64,000 nt of DNA from Thioclava sp. GXIMD4216 (GCF_037949285.1 NZ_CP149926.1:1591501-1655500), one strand, 5' to 3'; positions 53,197 through 62,873 are shown, counted from the first letter of the stretch. The notes: generated by a model from the sequence alone, not told the origin. Program-made: numbers and translations.

Positions 53197-53442
53197 GGCC
53201 GGAGCCGCCTTCGGCCCAGCGTTCTCTGCCTGCGCACGGTAATGACGCAGCACGAACAGCCGGATGGCGGTGGCCAGCCCCATCTCCATGCCACGGGCCA
53301 CATCAATCTCGGCGGCCAGCGCGTTGATCCCCTGATCCCTGTCGCGCGCAATGTCGCGGAATGCCTGCCAGAACTCTTCTTCCAGCGTCACCGATGTGCG
53401 GTGTCGGCCCAGGGTCAGCGAATGCTTGCGCGGGCGGCTCAT
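53185..53442 (-). CDS. ribbon-helix-helix (RHH_4) protein
   Basis: An 85-residue protein: HRTSVTLEEEFWQAFRDIARDRDQGINALAAEID, then LATAIRLFVLRHY. This is the RHH_4 pattern of small alphaproteobacterial DNA-binding proteins. It overlaps the DUF4169 gene upstream by 4 bases. The RHH and DUF4169 genes usually accompany fumC, which here lies about 8 kb away. Confidence 0.85.
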   Translation of the reverse strand: MSRPRKHSLTLGRHRTSVTLEEEFWQAFRDIARDRDQGINALAAEIDVARGMEMGLATAIRLFVLRHYRAQAENAGPKAAPASEG

Positions 53443-53636
53443 GGGGTGGGGTCCGCCTTGGGCGGTGTGATCTTGTGGCCATCCAGATGGCGCGAGGCGG
53501 CGCTTTCGCTGGCCTCGTCACGGGCGCGCTCGGCTTTGCTGCGCCCGAATTTCACCGCATTGGCATCCGCCTGTGCGCGCTTTCCGGCACGGGCCTTGGC
53601 TTTGCGGAACTGGTTGAGATTGGTGACATTGCTCAT
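53439..53636 (-). CDS. DUF4169 family protein
   Basis: 65 residues from ATG 53636; the upstream extension is rejected. VTNLNQFRKAKARAGKRAQADANAVKFGRSKAER is the DUF4169 signature, strongly basic and helical. Function unknown. It is translationally coupled to the RHH gene. Confidence 0.85.
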   Translation of the reverse strand: MSNVTNLNQFRKAKARAGKRAQADANAVKFGRSKAERARDEASESAASRHLDGHKITPPKADPTP

Positions 53637-53749
53637 GGGGTGATTTTGCCATGCTTCGGCTGCGCTGAAAAGGCCCAACCCATAGCGCCCGCTTCCGCCG
53701 CTCTTGCAGCGGACAAACATATATTGCGCCTGCGCTTTTTCCCGTTGAA

Positions 53750-53763
53750 ATGATGCAGATCAA
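53750..53763 (+). promoter_or_regulatory. FNR/FnrL-type box upstream of cydDC
   Basis: ATGATGCAGATCAA differs at one base from the FNR consensus TTGAT-N4-ATCAA. It lies 62 bases before the cydD start, and its core is the same as that of the box upstream of cydA. Oxygen-responsive control by FnrL is inferred. Confidence 0.65.
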
Positions 53764-53824
53764 ATGGACTTTTGCGGATTGCCGTTAAAGCCGGACGCAA
53801 CAAAGCGAGGACGGGGTGCACAGG

Positions 53825-55594
53825 ATGGGCCACTCACAGAGCGAACCGGGGCGCGAACCGGGGCGCGAGCTCACGGGCGAACCAGGGGGCGAACCAAGGG
53901 GCGAGGCGGGCGAGGCAAGCGGGGCATCCCCCGCAGCGGACGAGGCGCTGATCCGTGCGCGGCGCGGGCGCAAGCTGCTGCGGTCGTTGATGATGCCGGA
54001 ACAGCGGCAGCTGCGGACGGCGTCCGGCCTGTCGGTGTTGGCCGCGCTGGTCTGGCCGCTTCAGGCGCTGCTTGTGGCGCATGTGCTGGGCGGGCTGCTG
54101 CTGGGTAGGCCGTCCGATCCGCTGCGCGCCGCTTTGGTGTTTCTGGCATTGGGGGCTCTGCGTGCTGGGCTGGGATGGGCCGCCGAGCATATGGCGCAGC
54201 GGGCGGCCAATCAGGTGCTGCACCGGTTGCGCCTGCAGATCGTGGCGCAGGAAGCGTCCTGCGGCGAAGAAAGCGCGTTTGGTGGTGCGGGGGCGATTGC
54301 GGCGCTGGCGGCAGAGAAAACGGACCTGCTCAAGCCCTATATCACCCGCTATATGCCCGCGCAGTTTCGGGTGGCCGTGGTGCCTTTGCTGTTTCTGGCA
54401 CTGGCGCTGTGGCCCTCTTGGGCGGTGGCGGTGATCTTTGCGATCTCGGGCCCGCTTATTCCGGTGTTCATGGCGCTGGTAGGCATGGCTGCAAAGGAAG
54501 CCTCGATGCGCCAGCTCGACGAGGTCGGCAGCCTGAACGACCTGCTGGTCGAACGGCTGGGCGCGGTGCTCGATATCCGCGTGCTCGGAGCGCAAAAGCA
54601 GGTGATGGCGGGGTTCGAGGCCCAGACAGGCCGCCTGCGCCAGCGTACGATGGCGGTGCTGCGGGTGGCCTTCCTGTCCTCGACCGTGCTCGAACTCTTC
54701 TCGGCGATCGGTGTGGCGATGGTGGCGGTGTTTGTCGGCTTCTCGCTTTTGGGCGAGATCGGCTTTGGCACATGGGGACGAACGCTGAGCCCCGAGGCGG
54801 GGATTTTCCTGCTGTTGATTGCGCCCGAATTTTACCAGCCGCTGCGTGACCTGTCGGCGGCATGGCATGACCGCGCCTCGGCCGAGGCGGTCGGGGCCGA
54901 GATCGAGGACTGGATGCAGGCCCGTCCGGCCCCGCTGATCGGGTCGGGGGGGCAGGCCACCCCTGTGGCGGGGCGCTGCCAGATTGCGGCGACGGGGCTG
55001 GTGGTGCATGGGCGCGCCTTGCCTGATCTGCACCTGTCCCCGGGCGAGAGTGTGGCGCTGGTGGGGCCGTCCGGTTCTGGAAAAACCACGTTGCTGCGGC
55101 TGGTGGCGGGGATCTTGCAGCCCGATGCAGGCCGGATCGATGTGGCCGGACAGGCCCTTGTGCCCGAGCGGGCCGATGGCTGGCGGGCGCGGCTGGGCTG
55201 GATGCCGCAAACTCCGCATTTCCTGTCGGGAAGCCTGCGCGACAGCCTGATGCTGCCGGAAGGAGCCGACCCTTGGCCGGCCCTGGAACGGGCGGGCGTG
55301 GCCCATGTGGTGCGCGCGCTGCCGGAAGGGCTCGAGACCACGCTGGGGGAAACCGGTGGCGGTTTGTCCGGCGGGGAGGCGCGGCGGATCATGCTGGCGC
55401 GTGCATTGGCGCGCACCCCCGATCTGCTTCTGGCCGACGAGCCGACCGCCGATCTTGACGAAGAGACGGCGCGACTGGTCAGCGACGGGATTCTGGCCGC
55501 CCATGCCGGGGGGATGGGGGTGCTGGTGGCCACCCATGATATGGCGCTTGCGCAGCGTATGGACCGGATCATCCGGTTGGAGGACGGGCTATGA
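53825..55594 (+). CDS. cydD: ABC exporter subunit CydD (cytochrome bd assembly)
   Basis: 589 residues from ATG 53825. Residues 8-40 are a degenerate GEPG-like repeat before the membrane domain (about 75-350). Six helices precede the ATPase with Walker A GPSGSGKTT, signature LSGGEARRIMLARAL and Walker B LLLADEPTADLD. CydDC exports thiol compounds or haem-related reductant needed to mature cytochrome bd. It overlaps cydC by 4 bases. Confidence 0.92.
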   Translation: MGHSQSEPGREPGRELTGEPGGEPRGEAGEASGASPAADEALIRARRGRKLLRSLMMPEQRQLRTASGLSVLAALVWPLQALLVAHVLGGLLLGRPSDPLRAALVFLALGALRAGLGWAAEHMAQRAANQVLHRLRLQIVAQEASCGEESAFGGAGAIAALAAEKTDLLKPYITRYMPAQFRVAVVPLLFLALALWPSWAVAVIFAISGPLIPVFMALVGMAAKEASMRQLDEVGSLNDLLVERLGAVLDIRVLGAQKQVMAGFEAQTGRLRQRTMAVLRVAFLSSTVLELFSAIGVAMVAVFVGFSLLGEIGFGTWGRTLSPEAGIFLLLIAPEFYQPLRDLSAAWHDRASAEAVGAEIEDWMQARPAPLIGSGGQATPVAGRCQIAATGLVVHGRALPDLHLSPGESVALVGPSGSGKTTLLRLVAGILQPDAGRIDVAGQALVPERADGWRARLGWMPQTPHFLSGSLRDSLMLPEGADPWPALERAGVAHVVRALPEGLETTLGETGGGLSGGEARRIMLARALARTPDLLLADEPTADLDEETARLVSDGILAAHAGGMGVLVATHDMALAQRMDRIIRLEDGL

Positions 55595-57258
55595 AAGATC
55601 TCTTGGCCATTTTCTGGCGTCTGTTGCGGGCGCATCGCTGGGCGATGATCCGTGGGGGGGGGCTGAGCTTTGTGGTGCTGTTCATGGGGGCGGCGCTATT
55701 GGGTCTGTCGGGCTGGTTCATCGTGGCGGCGGCAGCAGCAGGGCTTGCCGGTGTGGGGGCGATGTTCGACGTGTTCCGCCCTTCGGCACTGGTGCGGTTT
55801 CTGGCTCTCGGACGAGCGGCGGGGCGCTATGGGGAACGGCTGCTGACCCATGATGCGACGCTGCGCGAGCTGGAGCATCTGCGGGCCGATATCCTGCGCA
55901 GCTTTCTGGGGGCCTCCTTTGGCCGGATGACGCGGATCAGGGGGGCGCAGGCGCTCAACCGGCTGACGGCGGATGTCGATGCGCTGGACGGGGTATCGTT
56001 GCGGCTGTTCCTGCCGGTCATGGCGGCGCTGGCGACGCATCTGGTGGTCTATCTGGGGCTGCACTGGCTGCTGGGCGGGCAGATCGCGGCATGGATTTCA
56101 CTGGGCTATGTGCTGGGGGGCGGGCTGATCCTGAGTGTGGCGGCGCGTCTGTCCGCGCAGGGGGCCACCGCGCGCGAGAGGGCCAGTCAGGACTTTCGCA
56201 GCGCCCTGATCGATATGATCCGCGCAAGGCGCGATCTGGCGGTCTATGGGCGGTTGCCCGAACAGGCCGCGCGCGTTGGCGGGGCCGAGATCCGTCAGGC
56301 GGCGGGCGCACAGGGGCAGGATGCGGCAGAGCGTCGGGTCGGGGTGCTGCTCAACCTGCTGACACAGGGCATCGCGGCAGGGGCGCTGGGGCTGGGCGTG
56401 GCGGCGGTCAGTGCCGGAGACTTCGCGCCCGCCTTTGCCTCGCTTGGATTTTTCGCCGCGCTGGGACTGGCCGAGACTCTGGCCCCGCTGCGTCGTCTGG
56501 CCCCCGATCTGGGGCGGATGCGGATGGCTGCACATCGGGTGCGTGTCCAGATTGGCGTTCCGGCGGCGGATCCGGTGCGGCCTGCGGGGGGGGCGCCTGT
56601 CGCACGGACCGGCCCGCGAGTGGTGCTGGAGCGGGTGTCGATCGCGCGTCCGGGCACCCGTCTGCCGGTGGTTCGCGACCTTTCCCTGACGGCGGCGCAG
56701 GGCGAGACGGTGGCGCTGACGGCTCCGAGCGGCGGCGGCAAGAGCACCGTCCTTCTTGCGCTGGCCGGTTTGTTGCCGGTGGCGTCGGGGGAGATGCGGC
56801 TGAACGGCACTGCGATTGCCACATTGGACGAGGCCGCGCTGCGGGCATCGGTGGTGCTGGTGCCACAGCGCAGCGCGCTGATTGCGGGCACTCTGGAAGA
56901 CAATCTGCGGCTGGGCTGCGAGACGATCACCCCCGAGGATATGCAGGCCGCGCTGCGGGCCTGCGCGCTCGAGCGGGTGAGTGTCGCGCGGGGCGGGTTG
57001 CAGATGCGGATCGGGGCGCGGGGCGAGGGGCTTTCGGGGGGCGAGGCGCGGCGCGTGGCGCTTGCCCGCGCGATTCTGCGCAGGCCGGAGGTGCTCTTGC
57101 TGGACGAACCCACCGAAGGGCTGGACCAGAAGACCGCCGCCGAGGTTTTAAAAGGCATTCGTGATTACCTTTTACACTCTACCATCATAATGGCTTCTCA
57201 TAGGCAATCTGAGGTTGTTTTCGCCGATAAAACCGTAAAAATCGAAACAGGCATTTGA
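55591..57258 (+). CDS. cydC: ABC exporter subunit CydC (cytochrome bd assembly)
   Basis: A 555-residue half-transporter. The membrane domain (about 1-310) is followed by an ATPase with Walker A APSGGGKST, signature LSGGEARRVALARAI and Walker B VLLLDEPTEGLD. It forms the heterodimer with CydD. The last ~38 codons (from about 57145) are strikingly AT-rich compared with the rest of the gene, though the frame remains in the family pattern (IIMASHRQSEVVFADKTV). Confidence 0.92.
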   Translation: MKDLLAIFWRLLRAHRWAMIRGGGLSFVVLFMGAALLGLSGWFIVAAAAAGLAGVGAMFDVFRPSALVRFLALGRAAGRYGERLLTHDATLRELEHLRADILRSFLGASFGRMTRIRGAQALNRLTADVDALDGVSLRLFLPVMAALATHLVVYLGLHWLLGGQIAAWISLGYVLGGGLILSVAARLSAQGATARERASQDFRSALIDMIRARRDLAVYGRLPEQAARVGGAEIRQAAGAQGQDAAERRVGVLLNLLTQGIAAGALGLGVAAVSAGDFAPAFASLGFFAALGLAETLAPLRRLAPDLGRMRMAAHRVRVQIGVPAADPVRPAGGAPVARTGPRVVLERVSIARPGTRLPVVRDLSLTAAQGETVALTAPSGGGKSTVLLALAGLLPVASGEMRLNGTAIATLDEAALRASVVLVPQRSALIAGTLEDNLRLGCETITPEDMQAALRACALERVSVARGGLQMRIGARGEGLSGGEARRVALARAILRRPEVLLLDEPTEGLDQKTAAEVLKGIRDYLLHSTIIMASHRQSEVVFADKTVKIETGI

Positions 57259-57268
57259 TTTCTACTTT

Positions 57269-57282
57269 TTGACGCAGATCAA
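57269..57282 (+). promoter_or_regulatory. FNR/FnrL-type box upstream of cydABX
   Basis: TTGACGCAGATCAA matches TTGAT-N4-ATCAA at nine of ten positions. It lies 84 bases before the cydA start. The spacer GCAG and the right half are identical to the box upstream of cydD. Confidence 0.72.
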
Positions 57283-57366
57283 GGAGCGCCCTCCGCAACA
57301 GGCGTAGGTCGCTCATATCGAAAAACGCGAATGGGAAACTCATCTTTCCCGCTAGGAGCTGAGGAT

Positions 57367-58977
57367 ATGGATTTCGGTATCGTCGAGCTGTCACGGTTTC
57401 AATTTGCCATGACTGCGATGTATCACTTCCTCTTCGTGCCGCTGACGTTGGGTCTGTCGATCCTCGTGGCGATCATGGAGACGGTCTATGTGATGACCAA
57501 CCGCCCGATCTGGCGCCAGATGACCAAATTCTGGGGCCTTTTGTTCGGGATCAACTTTGCCCTTGGGGTTGCCACCGGCATCACCATGGAATTCCAGTTC
57601 GGTATGAACTGGAGCTATTACAGCCATTATGTGGGCGATATTTTCGGCGCCCCGCTGGCCATTGAAGGCCTGATGGCGTTCTTCCTCGAAGCCACTTTTG
57701 TCGGCCTGTTCTTCTTTGGCTGGAACAAGATGTCGAAGATCGCGCATTGCGTCGTGGCATGGCTTGTCGCCATCGGGTCGAACTTCTCGGCGCTGTGGAT
57801 CCTGATCGCCAATGGCTGGATGCAGAACCCCGTGGGTGCCGAATTCAACCCGATGACCATGCGCATGGAGATGGTGAATTTCTTCGAGGTGCTGTTTAAC
57901 GAGGTGGCTCAGGCGAAATTCGTCCATACCGTTTCGGCGGGCTATGTGACGGCGTCGGTCTTCGTGATCGGTGTCTCGGCATGGTATTTGCTGCGCGGGC
58001 GCCATACCGAGCTTGCCCGCCGGTCGATCACGGTTGCCGCAGCCTTCGGTCTGGCTTCGGCGCTGTCGGTCGTGCTTCTGGGCGACGAGTCGGGCTATAA
58101 CGCCACCCATACCCAGCGGATGAAACTGGCCGCGATCGAGGGGATGTGGGAAACCGAACCGGCACCCGCACCGTTCACCGCCTTCGGCTTCCCCGACCAG
58201 ACTGCGCGCGAAACCCATTACGCCATCCATATTCCCTATGTGATGGGTCTGATCGGTACACGCTCGCTGAATACGCCGATCCCCGGTATCGCGGATCTGG
58301 TGAAAACCTCGGAAGAACGCATCCGCAACGGTCTGATCGCCTATGATGCGCTGATGACGGTCCGTCAGGACCGCGCCGCCACAGCGCCCGAGGTGATGAA
58401 AACCTTCGAGGATCACTCCGCCGATCTGGGCTATGCCTTCCTGCTGAAGAAATATATCGACGATCCGCGTCAGGCGACCGACGCGCAGATCAAGCAGGCC
58501 GCCAATGATACCGTTCCCACCGTCTGGCCGCTTTTCTGGGCCTTCCGTGTGATGGCAGCGCTTGGCTTCCTGTTCATCGGCACGATGGCCTATATGTTCT
58601 ACCGCGCGTCCTTCAAGGGGATGAACTATCCGCGCCCGATGCTGCATGTCGCCGTCTGGATGATCCCCGCGCCGTGGATTGCCGCCGAAATGGGGTGGTT
58701 CGTGGCCGAGTTCGGGCGTCAGCCGTGGACTGTGGACGGTATCCTGCCCACCGCACTTTCGGTCTCGTCGCTTTCGGCCACCGAACTGCTGATGACCATT
58801 GCCGGGTTCATCCTTTTCTACACGGTGCTGTTCATCATCGAGATGGGTCTGATGCTGAAATATATCCGCAAAGGCCCGCATGAGGATGTCGCGGAAACCG
58901 AAAGCTGGATGGAGGCCCATCGGGCACGTCTGAGCGGCAGAGGCCATGCCGATGCCATCGCGGAACCTGCGGAGTAA
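57367..58977 (+). CDS. cydA: cytochrome bd ubiquinol oxidase subunit I
   Basis: 536 residues from ATG 57367 (AGGAGCTGAGG upstream). CydA hallmarks: AMYHFLFVPLTLG with haem b595 ligand His20, FQFGMNWSYYSHYVGDIFGAPLAIEGLMAFFLE, the Q-loop region, and FGRQPWTVDGILPTALSVS. It is the quinol-oxidising, high-oxygen-affinity oxidase subunit in the inner membrane. Together with cydB and cydX it forms a compact operon. Confidence 0.97.
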   Translation: MDFGIVELSRFQFAMTAMYHFLFVPLTLGLSILVAIMETVYVMTNRPIWRQMTKFWGLLFGINFALGVATGITMEFQFGMNWSYYSHYVGDIFGAPLAIEGLMAFFLEATFVGLFFFGWNKMSKIAHCVVAWLVAIGSNFSALWILIANGWMQNPVGAEFNPMTMRMEMVNFFEVLFNEVAQAKFVHTVSAGYVTASVFVIGVSAWYLLRGRHTELARRSITVAAAFGLASALSVVLLGDESGYNATHTQRMKLAAIEGMWETEPAPAPFTAFGFPDQTARETHYAIHIPYVMGLIGTRSLNTPIPGIADLVKTSEERIRNGLIAYDALMTVRQDRAATAPEVMKTFEDHSADLGYAFLLKKYIDDPRQATDAQIKQAANDTVPTVWPLFWAFRVMAALGFLFIGTMAYMFYRASFKGMNYPRPMLHVAVWMIPAPWIAAEMGWFVAEFGRQPWTVDGILPTALSVSSLSATELLMTIAGFILFYTVLFIIEMGLMLKYIRKGPHEDVAETESWMEAHRARLSGRGHADAIAEPAE

Positions 58978-58983
58978 ATTGCT

Positions 58984-60144
58984 ATGATCCTTCATGATTT
59001 AATCAGCTATGACATCTTGCGGGTGATCTGGTGGGTGCTGCTGGGCATCTTGCTGATCGGCTTCGCGGCCACTGACGGGTTCGATATGGGAACGGCTGCG
59101 ATGATCCCCTTCATCGCCCGCACCGATACCGAGCGCCGCGTGGTGATCAACACCGTAGGCCCCGTCTGGGAAGGCAACCAGGTCTGGTTCATTCTGGGCG
59201 GTGGGGCGATCTTCGCCGCTTGGCCGCCGCTTTATGCGGTCAGCTTCTCGGGCTTCTATCTGGCGATGTTCGTGGTGCTTGCCTCCTTCATCGTGCGCCC
59301 CGTGGCCTTCAAATACCGCTCCAAACGCGACAGCGTGACATGGCGCCGTAACTGGGACTGGGCGCTGTGCATCTCGGGTGCGGTTCCGGCCCTGCTCTTC
59401 GGTGTGGCCGTGGGCAACGTGATCCAGGGCGTGCCGTTCCACCTGACCGATGACCTGCACACCGTCTATGAAGGCGCGTGGTATACCAAGTTCATCGGTC
59501 TGCTGGATCCCTTCTCGCTTCTGGCAGGGGTGGTCTCGCTGTCCATGCTGATCATGCATGGCGGCGCATGGGTAAACCTCAAGGCCGAAGGCGATGTGGC
59601 CGCCCGTGCGCGTGCCATCGGGTCCAAAGCCGCGCTGGTGGCTGTGGCAGCCTATGTGCTGGCCGGTATCTGGTTGGCCTTCATTCCGGGCTTCACCTTT
59701 GCCGGAGATGTGGTCACCGACGGTCCGTCCAATCCGCTCTACTTCACCGTCGAACGCTCCTCGACCTGGCTGACCGCCTATGGCGAGCGTCCGTGGATCG
59801 TGATTGCACCGGCTTTGGGGATCGTTTGCGCCTTGCTCACCTATCTGGGGCTGAAAGCGGGGCGTGAGGTGTCGACCATGCTGCTATCGGGCGTGTCGGT
59901 GCTGGGCGTGATCTCTTCGGTCGGCCTGACGATGTTCCCCTTCATCATGCCCTCGAGCAGCGCGCTGAATTCGTCGCTGGCGGTGTGGAACTCGTCCTCC
60001 TCGCATCTGACCCTCTTCATCATGCTGGTCTGTGCGGTGATCTTCGTGCCGATCATCATCGCCTATACGAGCTGGGTCTATAAGGTGCTCTGGGGTAAGG
60101 TCACCGAAGACGAGATCACCAATAACTCGCATTCGGTCTACTGA
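58984..60144 (+). CDS. cydB: cytochrome bd ubiquinol oxidase subunit II
   Basis: A 386-residue CydB, about eight helices. RVIWWVLLGILLIGFAATDGFDMGTAAMIPFI and GPVWEGNQVWFILGGGAIFAAWP at the N-terminus are diagnostic. It starts 6 bases after cydA and ends 16 bases before cydX. Confidence 0.97.
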   Translation: MILHDLISYDILRVIWWVLLGILLIGFAATDGFDMGTAAMIPFIARTDTERRVVINTVGPVWEGNQVWFILGGGAIFAAWPPLYAVSFSGFYLAMFVVLASFIVRPVAFKYRSKRDSVTWRRNWDWALCISGAVPALLFGVAVGNVIQGVPFHLTDDLHTVYEGAWYTKFIGLLDPFSLLAGVVSLSMLIMHGGAWVNLKAEGDVAARARAIGSKAALVAVAAYVLAGIWLAFIPGFTFAGDVVTDGPSNPLYFTVERSSTWLTAYGERPWIVIAPALGIVCALLTYLGLKAGREVSTMLLSGVSVLGVISSVGLTMFPFIMPSSSALNSSLAVWNSSSSHLTLFIMLVCAVIFVPIIIAYTSWVYKVLWGKVTEDEITNNSHSVY

Positions 60145-60160
60145 GAAAAGGAACAGACAG

Positions 60161-60271
60161 ATGTGGTATTTCGCATGGATCTTGGGCCTGCCGCTGGCCG
60201 CCATTTTCGCCGTCATGAATGCGATGTGGCTGGAGCTGAAGGAAGACCAGAAACAGATCGACAATAAGTAA
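60161..60271 (+). CDS. cydX: cytochrome bd accessory subunit CydX
   Basis: A 36-residue protein (MWYFAWILGLPLAAIFAVMN then AMWLELKED). The WYFAWILG membrane start followed by NAMWLE is the CydX signature. It stabilises the haem site of the oxidase. A GGAACAG ribosome site precedes the ATG. Too short for many gene finders. Confidence 0.95.
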   Translation: MWYFAWILGLPLAAIFAVMNAMWLELKEDQKQIDNK

Positions 60272-60297
60272 ACCCTGGTCACTGGAGACAGGGTTGG

Positions 60298-60325
60298 AAG
60301 AGGCGGCAGAAATGCCGCCTCTTTT
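60298..60325 (+). terminator. terminator of cydABX
   Basis: A perfect 11-bp stem AAGAGGCGGCA/TGCCGCCTCTT with a GAAA tetraloop and a TTTT run. It overlaps the stop of the convergent gene. Confidence 0.88.
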
Positions 60326-60782
60326 AGTGTCGCCCGGCAGGAAAGATCCAGAAGGCCAAAGCGGGGGCTGGCCATAGGATGGAAAGGCATCTGAAAAGGA
60401 GGAAGGCGGGGGACTGTGGCGGAGTTTGCCGCAGGGCCAGCACCGTCACACATATCACAAACCCCGCTGTTCCGGCCAGCACCGTCACCGCACGCGGGTT
60501 GCGGAAATAGGGGTAGTAATGGCGCAGCGCATAATAGAGCCAGAGTTCCGGTAGCAGGAAAAAGGGCCGCAGGCACAGCCAGAGCATCGCCTGTGCCATC
60601 AGGGTCTCACTGACGCTGTTCATGCCCATGAAAGCCGCAAGCAGTGTGATATGGTCCATATTCTGGCCCATATTCTGGTAAGCCGCGACTGCAAAGCTGA
60701 CGGCCCCCCAGAAAAGTTGCGCCAAAAACAGTAGCCCCCAGAAGGCCGGATAGCGCCATGTACGAAACAGTGGCGCGATCAT
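60324..60782 (-). CDS. membrane protein of unknown function
   Basis: 152 residues from ATG 60782, with four predicted membrane helices (WGLLFLAQLFWGAVSFAVAAY; LLAAFMGMNSVSETLMAQAM; AVTVLAGTAGFVICVTVLAL; CLSILWPAPALAFWIF). No family recognised. Its start overlaps the stop of the L,D-transpeptidase gene by 4 bases, so they form one unit. Confidence 0.6.
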   Translation of the reverse strand: MIAPLFRTWRYPAFWGLLFLAQLFWGAVSFAVAAYQNMGQNMDHITLLAAFMGMNSVSETLMAQAMLWLCLRPFFLLPELWLYYALRHYYPYFRNPRAVTVLAGTAGFVICVTVLALRQTPPQSPAFLLFRCLSILWPAPALAFWIFPAGRH

Positions 60783-61399
60783 GGCTGTGGCCGGTGCGCT
60801 GCCACGATCCGATCTGTCGCGGCATCCGATAGCACGACCCGCGTGCCATTCGGCACCAAGGACCAGATCTCCTCCATCTGGGCATTGGTCACCGCAACGC
60901 AGCCATCCGTCCAGTTCCACAACCTATGCAACCGCCCCAAAGCGCCCCATCCATTGGGCAGCCCGTGGATCATGATATTGCCGCCCGGATCATGGCCCGC
61001 CGCAGCTGCGCGCGCGCGATCTGTCGCATCGGGATAAGAGATATGCAGGCTGAGATGGGCCATTGATTGAGAGTTGCGCCAGTCGATGTGATAGCTGCCT
61101 TCGGGCGTGCGCTCGTCGCCCTCGACCTGTTTCGGGCCATCCTGCCAATGCGCGCCGAAGGTGACTGGATAGCGTTTGAGGATCTGCCCCTGTCGCATCA
61201 GCACCATCTGCCGGTCGGGCTTCGAGACCACCACCAGATCGGCCTGTTGCGCTGTTGCGGCCATTGCGGGCGGGGTGCCGGAGCCTATGCGGGCCATGAT
61301 CTTCGTATAGGCGGGCAGGGCGATCGCACAGCCTATCGCCAGGACAAGCTTCGGGATAAGCCTCGGGACAGGTCCCGGAACAGGCGGGGGGTTGGTCAT
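60779..61399 (-). CDS. L,D-transpeptidase (YkuD family)
   Basis: 206 residues from ATG 61399, N-terminal membrane anchor (LVLAIGCAIALPAYTKIMA). The YkuD domain contains HGLPNGWGALGR and the catalytic-cysteine motif WTDGCVAVTNAQMEEIW (usually SHGCIRL). It cross-links or anchors peptidoglycan in the periplasm. The Arg after Cys in the canonical motif is replaced (GCVAVTN), as in the ErfK-like subgroup that hydrolyses or trims. Confidence 0.85.
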   Translation of the reverse strand: MTNPPPVPGPVPRLIPKLVLAIGCAIALPAYTKIMARIGSGTPPAMAATAQQADLVVVSKPDRQMVLMRQGQILKRYPVTFGAHWQDGPKQVEGDERTPEGSYHIDWRNSQSMAHLSLHISYPDATDRARAAAAGHDPGGNIMIHGLPNGWGALGRLHRLWNWTDGCVAVTNAQMEEIWSLVPNGTRVVLSDAATDRIVAAHRPQP

Positions 61400-61429
61400 G
61401 GAAATCAGTATCGGAAAGGGAATACGCAA

Positions 61430-61453
61430 AAGGGCGGCCCGAAAGCCGCCCTT
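61430..61453 (-). terminator. terminator of fumC
   Basis: Stem AAGGGCGGC/GCCGCCCTT. On the minus strand it is followed by TTTTGCG. Confidence 0.8.
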
Positions 61454-61478
61454 CAAAGATCAGACTGCCGGTGGCCGA

Positions 61479-62873
61479 TCAGTCATGCGGGCCGATCATC
61501 AGCTCGGGACGGACAACCTCGTCAAAGGTCTTCTCGTCCACGAACCCAAGCGCGATGGCTTCGTGCTTCAGCGTGGTGCCGTTCTTATGCGCGGTTTTGG
61601 CAACTTTGGTGGCGTTGTCATAACCGATGGTCGGCGCAAGCGCGGTAACCAGCATCAGCGATTCATGCAGGAGCTTCTCGATGCGCGGCTCGTTGGCTTC
61701 GATGCCGGCCACCATATTATCGGTGAAGGCCGAGGCCGAGTCGCCCAGAAGCTGCATGGATTGCAGCACGTTATAGGACATCATCGGGTTGTAGACGTTC
61801 AGCTCGAAATGACCCTGAGAGCCCGCAAAGCCGACGGCTGCGTTGTTGCCCATGACATGGGCGCAAACCATGGTCAGCGCTTCGGCCTGCGTCGGGTTCA
61901 CTTTGCCCGGCATGATCGAGGAACCCGGCTCGTTTTCCGGCAGGATCAGCTCGCCCAGACCGCAACGCGGACCCGAGCCCAGCAGACGGATGTCATTGGC
62001 GATCTTGAAGAGCGAGGCCGCAACCGTGTTGAGCGCGCCCGAGAACATGACCATCGCATCATGGGCTGCCAGAGCTTCGAATTTATTCGGAGCCGTCACG
62101 AAGGGCAGGCCGGTGATCTCGGCCATATTCGCCGCAACCGCTTCGCCCCAGCCTTTCTTGGTGTTCAGACCAGTGCCAACAGCGGTGCCGCCCTGCGCCA
62201 GTTCGTAGATGTCACCAAGGCAGGCCTCGACACGTGCAATGCCCTTGCGGACCTGATGCGCATAGCCCGAGAATTCCTGACCAAGGGTCAGAGGGGTCGC
62301 ATCCTGCGTATGGGTGCGGCCGATCTTGATGATATCCTTGAAGGCTGCGGATTTCGCCTCCAGCGCTTCGGCCAGTTTCGTCAGGCCGGGCAGCAGCACA
62401 TCACGCGCCGACATGGCGATACCGACATGCATCGCGGTCGGGAAGGTGTCGTTGGAGGATTGCCCCATATTGCAGTGGTCATTGGGGTGGACAGGCTTTT
62501 TCGAACCCATCTCGCCGCCCAGCATCTCGATCGCGCGGTTCGAGATGACCTCGTTGGCGTTCATATTCGACTGGGTGCCCGAGCCGGTCTGCCAGACGAC
62601 CAGCGGGAAGTTGTCGTCGAACTTGCCGTCAATCACTTCGCTGGCGGCGGCGATGATCGCATCGGCGATTTTGGCATCCATCGAACCATTGGCCTTATTG
62701 GCCATCGCGCAGGCTTTCTTGATCACGCCAAGCGCGCGGATGATCGGCACGGGCTGCTTTTCCCAGCCAATCGGGAAATTCATGATCGAGCGCTGCGTCT
62801 GCGCGCCCCAGTATTTATCTGCGGGAACTTCCAGCGGACCGAAGCTATCGGTCTCGGTACGGGTCGCGGTCAT
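61479..62873 (-). CDS. fumC: class II fumarate hydratase
   Basis: 464 residues from ATG 62873 (GGAGG upstream). FumC hallmarks: [57 protein letters not shown] and the fumarase/aspartase signature [11 protein letters not shown]. It converts fumarate to malate without an iron-sulfur cluster. The preceding icd and this gene are the two TCA enzymes in the window. Confidence 0.97.
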   Translation of the reverse strand: MTATRTETDSFGPLEVPADKYWGAQTQRSIMNFPIGWEKQPVPIIRALGVIKKACAMANKANGSMDAKIADAIIAAASEVIDGKFDDNFPLVVWQTGSGTQSNMNANEVISNRAIEMLGGEMGSKKPVHPNDHCNMGQSSNDTFPTAMHVGIAMSARDVLLPGLTKLAEALEAKSAAFKDIIKIGRTHTQDATPLTLGQEFSGYAHQVRKGIARVEACLGDIYELAQGGTAVGTGLNTKKGWGEAVAANMAEITGLPFVTAPNKFEALAAHDAMVMFSGALNTVAASLFKIANDIRLLGSGPRCGLGELILPENEPGSSIMPGKVNPTQAEALTMVCAHVMGNNAAVGFAGSQGHFELNVYNPMMSYNVLQSMQLLGDSASAFTDNMVAGIEANEPRIEKLLHESLMLVTALAPTIGYDNATKVAKTAHKNGTTLKHEAIALGFVDEKTFDEVVRPELMIGPHD

